Assembly: GCF_022655595.1 (NCBI RefSeq)
Contig: NZ_CP093379.1
Coordinates: 1,670,501-1,734,500, forward strand
Source: Ignatzschineria rhizosphaerae
GTDB taxonomy: Bacteria > Pseudomonadota > Gammaproteobacteria > Cardiobacteriales > Wohlfahrtiimonadaceae
Direction of reading: 5' to 3'
DNA: 64,000 nt
In this document: piece by piece, positions 56,296 to 64,000 of the stretch
Layout: every line of letters begins with the position of its first letter
How positions within the stretch are numbered: the first letter of the stretch is position 1
The notes under the pieces: model-generated
The model's database searches: none
What the model saw: the letters and a program-made list of their open reading frames with translations, nothing else
Told to the model about the DNA's origin: nothing
Program-made: the position numbers and the translations under genes

Positions 56296-57222
56296 TTAAA
56301 TCCCTTGTCCTAATAGCTTGCCATTCACCTCAACACCATAGAGATTCACGCCATCATTTGCATGATATTTATCACGAGTTTTCTCAACTGAACCATCTAT
56401 AATACGCGGATCTTGTGGGCGCTCATGACTATTCATAAATGCCGCAACATCCCACGCTTGTTGATCTGTTAATGTTTCCCCTTTACCAAGTGGCATATTC
56501 GCTTTAATAAAGTCTGCGGCGGTATTAATGCGATGCATTCCCGCGCCCCAGTTAAAGGAATCTTTACCCCAAAGCGGTGGGAATACATAAAGCTCACCAA
56601 CCATCTGTCCTAAGCCATCATCACCATGACAAACAGCGCAATTCTCTTTATAAACAACTTCCCCACGCTCAATGCTATAACCTGCTTCTGGCTGCTTCAC
56701 CTCAGGATAACCACGTCCTGGTAATGAAACTCCTGTTGGCGCATTTTTAGCTAGCCAGTAAGAGTAAGTGATTAAAGCCGTCATTGCTTCGCTATCTGCA
56801 GCCGGCGCTGTTCCATTCATACTAAATTCAAAACAGCCCTGAATACGCTCAGCATAGGTGTTGACTTTATTATTTTTACTACGATAAGCAGGATACATAG
56901 GATATGCGCCCCATAAAGGTGCTGCATTTGCCATTTTACCTTGATCCATATGGCAGTTTACACAGTTCATACCATTGCCAACGTATTCTGGAACTTCTCG
57001 TTTTGTATCCACAAAAATTGCCTGCCCTTTACGGATCATATCACCATAAGCGTTATCAGGGATCTCACTGTCTAATGGAGGCTGATGATACTCTTCACCT
57101 GTCGCTATTTTTGGTGCATGAGGAATCTGAGACTGATCATCCATTGATACTGCGGCAGTTTGCGCTATCGCTACTGATGAGAGCAAAAGAGAGAGTGTTG
57201 ATGCGATTAAAATATTTTTCAT
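56296..57222 (-). CDS. tsdA: TsdA-like dihaem cytochrome c (thiosulfate dehydrogenase)
   Basis: Periplasmic dihaem cytochrome that in related bacteria interconverts thiosulfate and tetrathionate. About 308 residues from ATG 57222. Signal peptide MKNILIASTLSLLLSSVAIA. Haem motifs CVNCH (87-91) and CAVCH (195-199). A Cys at 130 in RIQGCFEFSMNG matches the unusual cysteine haem ligand of TsdA, and PLWGAYPMYPAYRSKNNKVN, YVFPPLWGKDSFNWGAGMHR and NMPLGKGETLTDQQAWDVAAF are family hallmarks. tsdB lies directly upstream, with its stop codon inside the tsdA ribosome site. Confidence 0.9.
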   Translation of the reverse strand: MKNILIASTLSLLLSSVAIAQTAAVSMDDQSQIPHAPKIATGEEYHQPPLDSEIPDNAYGDMIRKGQAIFVDTKREVPEYVGNGMNCVNCHMDQGKMANAAPLWGAYPMYPAYRSKNNKVNTYAERIQGCFEFSMNGTAPAADSEAMTALITYSYWLAKNAPTGVSLPGRGYPEVKQPEAGYSIERGEVVYKENCAVCHGDDGLGQMVGELYVFPPLWGKDSFNWGAGMHRINTAADFIKANMPLGKGETLTDQQAWDVAAFMNSHERPQDPRIIDGSVEKTRDKYHANDGVNLYGVEVNGKLLGQGI

Positions 57223-57234
57223 TAACAAAATCTC

Positions 57235-57870
57235 CTATTGTCCAACTTTTGAAAAGTACACAGCCACAGCTTTGATCTCTTCATCACTTAATGAACGAGC
57301 AATGTGCCCCATTAGATCTGCTTGGTCATTTTGGCGATTACCATTTTTCCAAGCATTCATCTGATTGACGATATAGATCTCACTTTGACCTGCAAGTTTA
57401 GGGAAAGTTTTACCAACCCCAATACCACCAGGACCATGACACGCCACACACTCTGGAATATTACGGCTCCAATCACCACGAAGGGCTAATTGACTTCCTA
57501 AATCTGTTGGTTGCGTAGAGCGTGGAATCATAGGAAGTTCTGGCGCAGGAAGTGCCTCCATATACTCCGTCACCGCCACAAGCTCATCTTCACTAATCGC
57601 AGCAGCAATACTATCCATCACAGGATGTTTGCGCTTTCTCTCTTGGAAATCACGAACTTGCTTTGCTAAATATTCGGCTGATTTCCCAGAAACACTAGGG
57701 TATCCTGCAGCTGCTAAACCTTCACCATTCATACCATGACAGGTCATACAAGCAATTGCCATAGGGATTTCCCCACCTTTCATATAGACTTTTTCTCCAT
57801 CAGCTGCCTGACTCATTAACGGCAATACGCTCAAAAGAGAAAGATATGTCATTTTTTTTAAAAATTTCAT
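57235..57870 (-). CDS. tsdB: Dihaem cytochrome c, TsdB-like (cytochrome c4 type)
   Basis: A 211-residue periplasmic cytochrome with signal peptide MKFLKKMTYLSLLSVLPLMSQA and two haem motifs, CMTCH (41-45) and CVACH (141-145), in two similar c4-type domains. Each domain has the distal Met region (HPVMDSIAAAISEDEL and ADLMGHIARSLSDEEIKAVA). In other bacteria TsdB next to TsdA takes electrons from thiosulfate oxidation. The 12-base gap to tsdA indicates one operon. The electron outlet could be the bd oxidase or another terminal reductase; this is inference. Confidence 0.85.
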   Translation of the reverse strand: MKFLKKMTYLSLLSVLPLMSQAADGEKVYMKGGEIPMAIACMTCHGMNGEGLAAAGYPSVSGKSAEYLAKQVRDFQERKRKHPVMDSIAAAISEDELVAVTEYMEALPAPELPMIPRSTQPTDLGSQLALRGDWSRNIPECVACHGPGGIGVGKTFPKLAGQSEIYIVNQMNAWKNGNRQNDQADLMGHIARSLSDEEIKAVAVYFSKVGQ

Positions 57871-57926
57871 AATCCCTCATTTATCAATAATGTACATCTA
57901 TTGATTTTTTATTAGATTTAAATATC

Positions 57927-57949
57927 AATCCCCCTATATGAGGGGGATT
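57927..57949. other. GC-rich hairpin in the tsdBA leader
   Basis: AATCCCCCT and AGGGGGATT form a perfect 9-bp stem with a 5-base loop, about 57 bases upstream of tsdB. No U-run follows on the minus strand, so it may be a leader structure rather than the rlmH terminator. Confidence 0.55.
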
Positions 57950-58152
57950 ATTCTGCTCTTGGTTTATATTATTTTTTTAGATATGTAACATTCTCCATTT
58001 GACGCAAAATCAAATTGTAATGTTGCATGCAGGCTATTTTATCAAAGAGGGAATACATACCAAACTAGTTTTGTATGTTTTGTTATTTCTGTAAGATGAG
58101 AAAATTCTGCATTAACCCTTATTTAGGCTATTTAGGAATAAATCATTGCTAT

Positions 58153-58623
58153 CTATTCTCGATGATATGGATGATTATTGATAATACTCCACGCCCTAAA
58201 AAGTTGTTCTGCCATTAAAACTCGCACCATCGGATGAGGTAATGTTAACTTTGAAAGAGAGATAGATTGTTGAAAAAGCGCCTTAATTTCTGGAGAAAAG
58301 CCTTCAGGCCCCCCAATTAATAACGCCACATCTTGCCCTGATTGCATCCACGATTCCATTCGCTTACTCAGTTCAGGAGTCGTCATCTCTTTGCCAATGA
58401 CATCTAACCCTACAATTAAACAGTTTTTAGGAATTGCCTTTAAAAGCTTATCGCCCTCTTCTTTTAAAATACGTTTAACATCTGCATTTTTCTTACGAAC
58501 AAGTGCCGGCACTTCAATCAGCTTTAGCTCCACATCGTGACGCAATCTTCCTGCATAATCATCAAATCCTGTCTTTACCCATGCCGGCATATTGCTACCG
58601 ACGGCAATTAGATAAACAATCAT
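58153..58623 (-). CDS. rlmH: 23S rRNA pseudouridine-1915 N3-methyltransferase RlmH
   Basis: SPOUT methyltransferase acting on the helix 69 loop of 23S rRNA. The 156 residues match E. coli RlmH (155). Motifs: VGSNMPAWVKTGFDDYAGRL, LIVGLDVIGKEMTTPEL, ALLIGGPEGFSPEI and SLSKLTLPHPMVRVLMAEQLFRAWSIINNHPYHRE. It follows rsfS on the same strand, as in many gammaproteobacteria, but with a hairpin in between. Confidence 0.98.
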   Translation of the reverse strand: MIVYLIAVGSNMPAWVKTGFDDYAGRLRHDVELKLIEVPALVRKKNADVKRILKEEGDKLLKAIPKNCLIVGLDVIGKEMTTPELSKRMESWMQSGQDVALLIGGPEGFSPEIKALFQQSISLSKLTLPHPMVRVLMAEQLFRAWSIINNHPYHRE

Positions 58624-58686
58624 CTATTATCCTTTTATTTTAGTCTTTTATCTCGTTATCATTATTCTCATTTACCCAAAACGAAA

Positions 58687-58708
58687 GCAGGACGGAAAAC
58701 CGTCCTGC
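58687..58708 (-). terminator. Hairpin between rsfS and rlmH
   Basis: Perfect 9-bp GC-rich stem GCAGGACGG/CCGTCCTGC with a 4-base loop; on the minus strand TTTCGTTTT follows. Partial termination after rsfS is likely. Confidence 0.7.
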
Positions 58709-58751
58709 CCCAAAATCTGAGAATAAAAACTTCTAATAGCTCATTAAACGA

Positions 58752-59078
58752 CTATTCAGCACGTACAAAAATCTTCTCAAGATTATAAAAATCGCGTTTT
58801 TCTTCGGTTAAAAGATGCAGGACAATATCACCAAAATCAATTAAAACCCAATCAGAAGCAGTATTTACCCCTTCAACGCCTATTGGTTTAATTCCTGATT
58901 TCAACATCACTTCTTCTGCTTTACGCACCAAAGCTTTCAAATGTGGACCAGAGTTTGCTGAAGCCACAACGACCCAATCTGCGTAGCTTACGATCCCTTC
59001 GACATCAAATGCGAGAGGGTTAATTGCCTTCATCTCATCTAAACCATTTACTAACTTATCTTTTACTTCAGCGATCAT
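58752..59078 (-). CDS. rsfS: Ribosomal silencing factor RsfS
   Basis: Binds ribosomal protein L14 and blocks subunit joining in starvation. The 108 residues match the family: VKDKLVNGLDEMKAINPLAFDV, SYADWVVVASANSGPHLKALVRKAEEVM, the GVEGVNTASDWVLIDFGDIVLHLLTEEKRDFYNLEKI core. nadD, often upstream, is absent; instead the divergent hemL lies 132 bases away. Confidence 0.96.
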   Translation of the reverse strand: MIAEVKDKLVNGLDEMKAINPLAFDVEGIVSYADWVVVASANSGPHLKALVRKAEEVMLKSGIKPIGVEGVNTASDWVLIDFGDIVLHLLTEEKRDFYNLEKIFVRAE

Positions 59079-59210
59079 ACAGATTCCTTCTAATTAATTA
59101 CTATGCCTATTGTAGTGAATTTCCGCCTGTTGAACAAATGAAGATTTAGCTCCATAATAAGATATCTATTTTTTGTGACATTAAAATCTTAATACAAGGG
59201 ACATTCTTTT

Positions 59211-60491
59211 ATGAGTCAATTTGACGAGTTGTATCGTGAAGCGCAGAAATACATCCCTGGTGGCGTTAACTCACCAGTTCGTGCATTTAAACAAGTAGGT
59301 GGCGCACCTGTCTTCTTCAAAAAAGGAGAAGGCGCTTATGTTTATGATGAAGCTGGGAAAAAATATATCGACTATGTTGGCTCTTGGGGCCCAATGATTG
59401 TCGGTCATACGCATCCTGAAGTGCTCGATGCGGTTATCGAAACTGCCAAAAATGGACTCTCTTTTGGGGCTCCGACTGTCTCTGAAACAGAACTTGCCAA
59501 ACGTGTATTAGAACTCGTCCCATCGATGGATCAAGTGCGCATGGTTAGCTCTGGCACAGAAGCGACAATGAGCGCTATTCGCCTTGCTCGTGGCTATACA
59601 GGACGAGATAAAATCGTGAAATTTGAAGGTTGCTACCATGGCCACTCAGATTCACTTTTAGTCAAAGCCGGATCAGGCCTTTTAACCTTTGGCGAACCAT
59701 CATCACCGGGCGTTCCTGCGGATTTAACACAACATACAATTGTGATTGAGTTTAATAACCCTGAAGCTGTTAAAGAAGCTTTTGCAAAATATGGTCAAGA
59801 GATTGCTTGCGTCATTATCGAACCGATTGCCGGCAATATGAACTGCATTCCACCACAACCAGGTTTTTTAGAAACCATTCGTGAAGAGTGCGACAAAGCA
59901 GGTTCCGTATTTATTATTGATGAAGTGATGACGGGTTTTCGTGTTGGTAAACATTCAGCACAGGGTCTTTATGGGGTAACACCCGATCTTTCTACCTTTG
60001 GTAAAGTGATCGGCGGCGGTATGCCGGTCGGTGCTTTTGGTGGTAAGAAAGCAATTATGGATCACCTATCCCCAAATGGCGCTGTTTACCAAGCAGGAAC
60101 CCTATCAGGAAACCCGGTTGCAATGGTTGCGGGTATTAAAACTTTAGAATTAATCTCTAAAGAGGGTTTCTATGAAGATTTAGCGGCAAAAACAGATTAC
60201 CTTGTTAAAGGTATTAAAGAAGTCTTTGCGAAACACAATAAACCGCTTAGTACGAATCATGTTTGCGGGATGTTTGGGCTCTTCTTTACAGATGGTGAAG
60301 TAAAAACCTTCTCAGATGCGACGAAATCAGATATTGAGTTCTTCCAAGCATTTTATCAAGGCTTATTAGAAGAAGGAATCTACTTAGCACCAAGCGCATT
60401 TGAAGCAGGCTTCATGTCAAGCGCGCACAGTTATGAAGATTTAGATGCAACCATTTCTGCAATGGATCGAGTCATTTCTAAAATGGCATAA
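59211..60491 (+). CDS. hemL: Glutamate-1-semialdehyde 2,1-aminomutase
   Basis: PLP enzyme making 5-aminolevulinate in the C5 tetrapyrrole pathway. The 426 residues match HemL. Motifs: [91 protein letters not shown] and the PLP Lys in [20 protein letters not shown] terminator follows. Confidence 0.98.
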   Translation: MSQFDELYREAQKYIPGGVNSPVRAFKQVGGAPVFFKKGEGAYVYDEAGKKYIDYVGSWGPMIVGHTHPEVLDAVIETAKNGLSFGAPTVSETELAKRVLELVPSMDQVRMVSSGTEATMSAIRLARGYTGRDKIVKFEGCYHGHSDSLLVKAGSGLLTFGEPSSPGVPADLTQHTIVIEFNNPEAVKEAFAKYGQEIACVIIEPIAGNMNCIPPQPGFLETIREECDKAGSVFIIDEVMTGFRVGKHSAQGLYGVTPDLSTFGKVIGGGMPVGAFGGKKAIMDHLSPNGAVYQAGTLSGNPVAMVAGIKTLELISKEGFYEDLAAKTDYLVKGIKEVFAKHNKPLSTNHVCGMFGLFFTDGEVKTFSDATKSDIEFFQAFYQGLLEEGIYLAPSAFEAGFMSSAHSYEDLDATISAMDRVISKMA

Positions 60492-60515
60492 TTACCAATA
60501 GCAGGCTAAAATAGA

Positions 60516-60553
60516 GGGTGAATGTTTCAATCAACATTCACCCTTTTTATTTT
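60516..60553 (+). terminator. Intrinsic terminator of hemL
   Basis: GGGTGAATGTT and AACATTCACCC form a perfect 11-bp stem around a 6-base loop, followed by TTTTTATTTT. Confidence 0.9.
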
Positions 60554-60599
60554 CTAATCCAATATTAATAACAATCATTAATTTAAGAGCGAAAAAATC

Positions 60600-61280
60600 A
60601 TGAAACAACCTTACTGGATTGCCCCTTCTATTCTCTCTGCGAACTTTGCTAAACTTGGCGAAGAAGTAGATGCAGTTTTAGCAGGTGGCGCAGATATCAT
60701 TCATTTTGATGTGATGGATAATCACTATGTGGAAAACCTCACATTTGGCCCAATGATCTGCCAAGCACTCCGTGATTATGGCGTAACAGCACCGATTGAT
60801 GTCCATTTAATGGTTAGTCCTGTGGATCGCATGATCGAAGCTTTTGCCAAAGCTGGCGCCACTTACATTACCTTTCACCCAGAAGCTTCCCTTCATGTAG
60901 ATCGCTCCCTTCAACTTATTAAATCATTGGGCTGCAAAGCAGGATTAGTCTTAAACCCTGCCACCCCAATTAATGTTCTTGATCACGTTTGGGATTATCT
61001 CGACATGGTATTAGTGATGAGCGTAAACCCAGGCTTTGGCGGGCAAAAATTTATCCCAACAAGCTTAGATAAGCTCAAAACACTTCGAGCAATGATTGAT
61101 GAGAAAACAGCGGGCACTGATCGTGAAATCCGCCTTGAAATTGATGGTGGCGTCAACGTTCATAATATTAAAGAGATTGCGGAAGCGGGTGCTGATACGT
61201 TTGTGGCAGGTAGTGCGATCTTTAATAGCGATCTTAGTTATCAAGACATCATTGGGAAAATGAAAGGTCAATTAGCATAA
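60600..61280 (+). CDS. rpe: Ribulose-phosphate 3-epimerase
   Basis: Pentose phosphate pathway epimerase with a TIM barrel and a metal centre. The 226 residues have [38 protein letters not shown], then [32 protein letters not shown] and [12 protein letters not shown] with the catalytic Asp residues in FDVMD and EIDGG. A terminator follows, overlapped by a repeat copy. Confidence 0.98.
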   Translation: MKQPYWIAPSILSANFAKLGEEVDAVLAGGADIIHFDVMDNHYVENLTFGPMICQALRDYGVTAPIDVHLMVSPVDRMIEAFAKAGATYITFHPEASLHVDRSLQLIKSLGCKAGLVLNPATPINVLDHVWDYLDMVLVMSVNPGFGGQKFIPTSLDKLKTLRAMIDEKTAGTDREIRLEIDGGVNVHNIKEIAEAGADTFVAGSAIFNSDLSYQDIIGKMKGQLA

Positions 61281-61302
61281 ACTAATGACTCAATACTAAG
61301 TT

Positions 61303-61345
61303 AATAGCGTAATAGCAGCCTTCACAGCTCATTACGCTATTTTTA
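61303..61345 (+). terminator. Intrinsic terminator of rpe
   Basis: AATAGCGTAAT and ATTACGCTATT pair perfectly around a 17-base loop, followed by TTTAT. Repeat copy 8 begins in the T-run. Confidence 0.8.
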
Positions 61346-61540
61346 TAGTGAAATCGGTTCAAAATAAGCTGACTCAAATGCCGACGCTCAGCGATGAGAA
61401 ACAAAAAGTTGGTTCTACCTGGCACCTTGCAAGTCTGTTTAACACATTCTTTTATCAATTAATGCAAAGCTGGGGCGAATATTTCATGTTCTTGCTAAAA
61501 CCTCCGCCAGCAATTTTTCTTAAACTGAATTTACCATAAA
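61345..61540 (+). repeat. Intergenic repeat, copy 8 (long form)
   Basis: Starts TATAGTGAAATCGGTTCAAA and ends CTTAAACTGAATTTACCATA, an inverted pair. It is very similar to copy 2 along its whole length, including GGCACCTTGCAAGTCTGTTT and TTTTATCAATTAATGCAAAG. An open frame of 63 codons inside it is not a gene. Confidence 0.85.
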
Positions 61541-61719
61541 CCCTCATGACATCATGCTATCCGCTCACCTCAAGCCATCTTATTGAGATCGTCTAGAATG
61601 CTCTCTTTAATTTTTTCTGAAAATGATCTCGTAACTCTCTACTATCAATAATAAAAGAAGAAAAAGTAAACTTTCATCTGAAAATAACTAAAACAAGAAA
61701 ACTTATGAGAGAAGAAAAT

Positions 61720-62523
61720 ATGACAAATAGCACAAACTGGTTTGAGTCTGGTGGAGAGCAATATGCCCAATATCGACCTCAATATCCTGAATCTCTAGGA
61801 AAAGTTCTCGCGTCTCTCACAAAAGAGCGCCATAAAGCGCTCGATATTGGTTGCGGTACAGGTCAATTAACAACGATCTTAGCCAATCATTTTGACAAAG
61901 TTACCGGCATTGATCCTAGCGAAAGCCAAATTCATAACGCAAAGCCCCATCCTAATATATCCTATGATGTCGCTAATGCCGAAGAGCTCCCAACATCTCT
62001 CTCAGATATTAATTTAATTACCGTAGCTCAAGCTGCCCACTGGTTAGATCTTCCAAAATTCTATCAAGAGATTAAAAAAGTGAGTGCTCCCAATGCGCTA
62101 CTAGCACTTATTAGCTACGGTATTTTACAGTCTGACGCTCATATTAAGGCAAGATTTGATCAGTTTTATCATCAAGAAATTGGATCATATTGGCCCAGTG
62201 AACGCAAAATGGTCGAAGAAGGCTATCAAAATATTCACTTTCCTTTCCCAGAAATTCCCGTGCAAGATGCTGAAATCAAGCTTGAATGGAATTTTGAAGC
62301 CTTCATGGGCTATATCTCCACTTGGTCTGCTGTTAGAAAAGCCCAAGATGCCGGAAAAACAGCCCTACTTCTAAGGTTTCATCAAGATATCCTTGAGCTA
62401 TGGGGAGATCCTAAGCAGTTAAGAATCATGACTTGGCCTATCAAAATGCGAGTAGGAAAAATTCATGAGAGTTTGAGAAAAGATTCAGAAATAGACTATA
62501 TCAAAGGCGATAGATTTTTCTAA
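61720..62523 (+). CDS. SAM-dependent methyltransferase (Methyltransf_11 type)
   Basis: About 267 residues. Class I motif I is ALDIGCGTGQLTTILAN, motif post-I KVTGIDPSESQI, then EELPTSLSDINLITVAQAAHWLDLPKFYQEIKKV, the usual pattern of small-molecule methyltransferases related to yeast Crg1/Tmt1 (start NWFESGGEQYAQYRPQYPESL). The substrate is unknown. I prefer ATG 61720 with GAGAAG in front over ATG 61705, but both are possible. It stands between a repeat copy and the PilT-like gene. Confidence 0.85.
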   Translation: MTNSTNWFESGGEQYAQYRPQYPESLGKVLASLTKERHKALDIGCGTGQLTTILANHFDKVTGIDPSESQIHNAKPHPNISYDVANAEELPTSLSDINLITVAQAAHWLDLPKFYQEIKKVSAPNALLALISYGILQSDAHIKARFDQFYHQEIGSYWPSERKMVEEGYQNIHFPFPEIPVQDAEIKLEWNFEAFMGYISTWSAVRKAQDAGKTALLLRFHQDILELWGDPKQLRIMTWPIKMRVGKIHESLRKDSEIDYIKGDRFF

Positions 62524-62600
62524 ACCTCTATTTAATAACTCACCTAAGCATCAATATTTCTTCCTATATTTATCTATTATAAATATCAAAGGAAAAAATA

Positions 62601-63650
62601 ATGCTGGTGAATCTTCTGAAGCTTGCAAATCAAAAAGGGGCATCTGATCTTCATCTTTGCGTTAATCGCCCAGCATTTATTCGCCATAATGGAAACTTAC
62701 AAGCCATTACCACCTCAAAACTACCAAAAGAGCCCCTTACTACCTGCTTACTCTCCCTCTTAACAGATAAGGAGCTAACGCATTTTCAGCAATCTCATGC
62801 TATTGACTTTGCCTGCACCTTGAAAATTAATAATGATATTGCGATTCGTCTTCGGGCGCATTTCTTTCAAAGCATGCAAGGATTAACGGCTGTCTTTCGC
62901 CTGATTCCCGAAACGATTAAAACTCTAGCGGCAATTCATGCGCCGCCCTTTTTAACAACACTCACTCAATCAAAAAGTGGATTAATACTGATCACCGGCG
63001 CAACTGGATCCGGTAAATCAACAACCCTCTCGGCGCTCATTCACGAGATCACTCAGCATCAAGAAAAACATATCATCACTATTGAAGACCCCATTGAAAG
63101 AATCTTTACATCAACAAAATCTCTGATAGAGCAGCGAGAACTCAACACTCATACAAATGCTTTTAATCATGCACTTAAAGACGCCTTACGAGCTGATCCT
63201 GACATTATTGTGATTGGCGAGCTAAGAGATAAGGCGACGGTGCATCTTGCGCTACAAGCTGCCGAAACGGGCCACTTAGTATTTGCGACACTTCATACAC
63301 AATCTGCCTCTAAAACTATTGATCGACTCTTAAGCTACTTCCCTCTTGAGAGGGCTCTAGAAATTCGCAGCCAGCTTGCCGAAACATTAAAGGCGGTTAT
63401 TGCGCAACAATTAATCACAATTGATGAACAACGTTATGCTTTATTTGAGATTATGACCGTCAATAGCGCAATTTCTAATCTAATAAGAGATAACCAAATC
63501 TCTCAAATAGCCAGTACTATTCAGACTAGTCGACAATTTGGCATGCAAACATTCTCACAACACCTAGAATTTTTACAAAAAAGTGGTATACTTTCCGACT
63601 TGTTAGCCGAAAAGGCACAAAATTTACTTAATCCCGAAATCTATTCGTAA
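62601..63650 (+). CDS. PilT-family type IV pilus retraction ATPase
   Basis: A 349-residue hexameric secretion ATPase. N-terminal PAS-like domain (LLKLANQKGASDLHLCVNRPAFIRHNG), Walker A GATGSGKST (133-141), Asp box ITIEDPIE (159-166), Walker B DIIVIGELRD (201-210) and His box TGHLVFATLHT (223-233) are complete. It is nearer PilT/PilU than PilB because it lacks the long N1 domain and the Cys-rich zinc site. PilT usually continues with an AIRNLIREGKT-type motif; here the segment is AISNLIRDNQISQI, so PilU or a divergent PilT is likely. No other pilus gene is adjacent. Confidence 0.85.
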   Translation: MLVNLLKLANQKGASDLHLCVNRPAFIRHNGNLQAITTSKLPKEPLTTCLLSLLTDKELTHFQQSHAIDFACTLKINNDIAIRLRAHFFQSMQGLTAVFRLIPETIKTLAAIHAPPFLTTLTQSKSGLILITGATGSGKSTTLSALIHEITQHQEKHIITIEDPIERIFTSTKSLIEQRELNTHTNAFNHALKDALRADPDIIVIGELRDKATVHLALQAAETGHLVFATLHTQSASKTIDRLLSYFPLERALEIRSQLAETLKAVIAQQLITIDEQRYALFEIMTVNSAISNLIRDNQISQIASTIQTSRQFGMQTFSQHLEFLQKSGILSDLLAEKAQNLLNPEIYS

Positions 63651-63666
63651 TCGAGCGTCAAATTAT

Positions 63667-63695
63667 TGCAATAGGGAGAATTTTCCACTATAATT
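63667..63695 (+). promoter_or_regulatory. Sigma-70 promoter of rpmB
   Basis: TTGCAA (63667-63672) and a perfect TATAAT (63690-63695) with a 17-base spacer. It starts about 108 bases before rpmB and leaves a leader of about 70-75 bases. Confidence 0.75.
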
Positions 63696-63774
63696 CGTGG
63701 GTTCAGTCCGCACATAAAGATTTTCTAGCTGGCGGCCGGGGTTAATATTACAATTAAGATCAGGGTTATTAATC

Positions 63775-64000
63775 ATGAGTAAAGTATGTCAAGTAACTGG
63801 GAAAGGACCAATGACTGGTAACAACGTTTCCCACGCAAACAATAGAACACGTCGTCGTTTCCTTCCAAACCTTCAAGTTCATCGCTTATGGGTTGAGAGT
63901 GAGAATCGTTTCGTATCTCTTCGTATCTCTCCAGCTGGTCTTCGTACCATTGATAAAAAAGGTATCGACGCAGTTTTAGCAGATCTTCGCGCTAAGGGCG
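63775..64000 (+). CDS. rpmB: 50S ribosomal protein L28 (partial at window end)
   Basis: The first 75 codons are in the window: start [20 protein letters not shown], then [19 protein letters not shown], ending [11 protein letters not shown]28 is about 78 residues, so only the last few codons are missing. rpmG (L33) usually follows. It was too short to appear as a long open frame, but the match to the family is clear. Confidence 0.97.
   Translation, partial: MSKVCQVTGKGPMTGNNVSHANNRTRRRFLPNLQVHRLWVESENRFVSLRISPAGLRTIDKKGIDAVLADLRAKG

Noticed and set aside
61348-61539. Open frame of 63 codons as a small gene
   Set aside because: It lies wholly within repeat copy 8, and the homologous copy at 17725 does not keep the frame.

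Overview
The window looks like a stretch of chromosome from an AT-rich gammaproteobacterium. The support is the housekeeping set: RpoD, BipA/TypA, RecB-RecD, FabA-FabB, LptE, LpxL-type acyltransferase, NagZ, DusA, RlmB, RlmH and L28. Genus is a guess from gene content and base composition only; a member of the Cardiobacteriales (Ignatzschineria or Wohlfahrtiimonas-like) would fit. Almost everything is core metabolism and information processing. I found no rRNA, tRNA, CRISPR array, prophage or recognisable defence island.

Layout: 0.2-8.3 kb, all on the minus strand, holds dnaG, yqeY, a YdgA/DUF945 protein, dusA, rpoD and a second group-2 (RpoS-like) sigma factor. 8.8-10.2 kb is a complete IS3-family (IS150-like) element sitting inside the transcription terminator of patB. 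10.2-19.8 kb holds patB, pepD, the molybdate transporter modABC (with a short ModC), ilvE and a MATE efflux pump. 20-26 kb is recD-recB, with 15-bp minisatellites inside recD. 26.1-29.5 kb holds a QueF-like protein coupled to a YhhQ-type queuosine-precursor transporter, then smr, tehB and arcC. 29.9-36 kb holds mscL, ghrA, a small membrane protein, a TmrB-like P-loop protein, rlmB and the cyanide-insensitive bd oxidase cioAB. 36-49 kb holds a LoiP-like protease, fbaA, alaC, typA, nagZ, a WG-repeat protein, a DUF455 protein, ruvB, folE2 and lptE. 49.5-55 kb holds lpxL, fabA-fabB, an IS481-family element and glpK. 56-64 kb holds the tsdB-tsdA cytochromes, rlmH, rsfS, hemL, rpe, a methyltransferase, a PilT-family ATPase and the start of rpmB.

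Two signals run through the window. One is a dispersed intergenic repeat family, at least seven copies of about 120-195 bp, with inverted termini of the type TATAGTAAA-TCGGTTTAA and an internal palindrome; it behaves like a MITE or ERIC-like element and has not been placed in any family I know. The other is a large number of well-formed intrinsic terminators, one of which is split by the IS3 insertion.

The items most worth following up are the RpoS-like sigma factor with altered promoter-contact residues, the QueF-like/transporter pair with a structured leader, the repeat family, and the recD minisatellites. All calls rest on reading the sequence and on family knowledge; no database search was possible.
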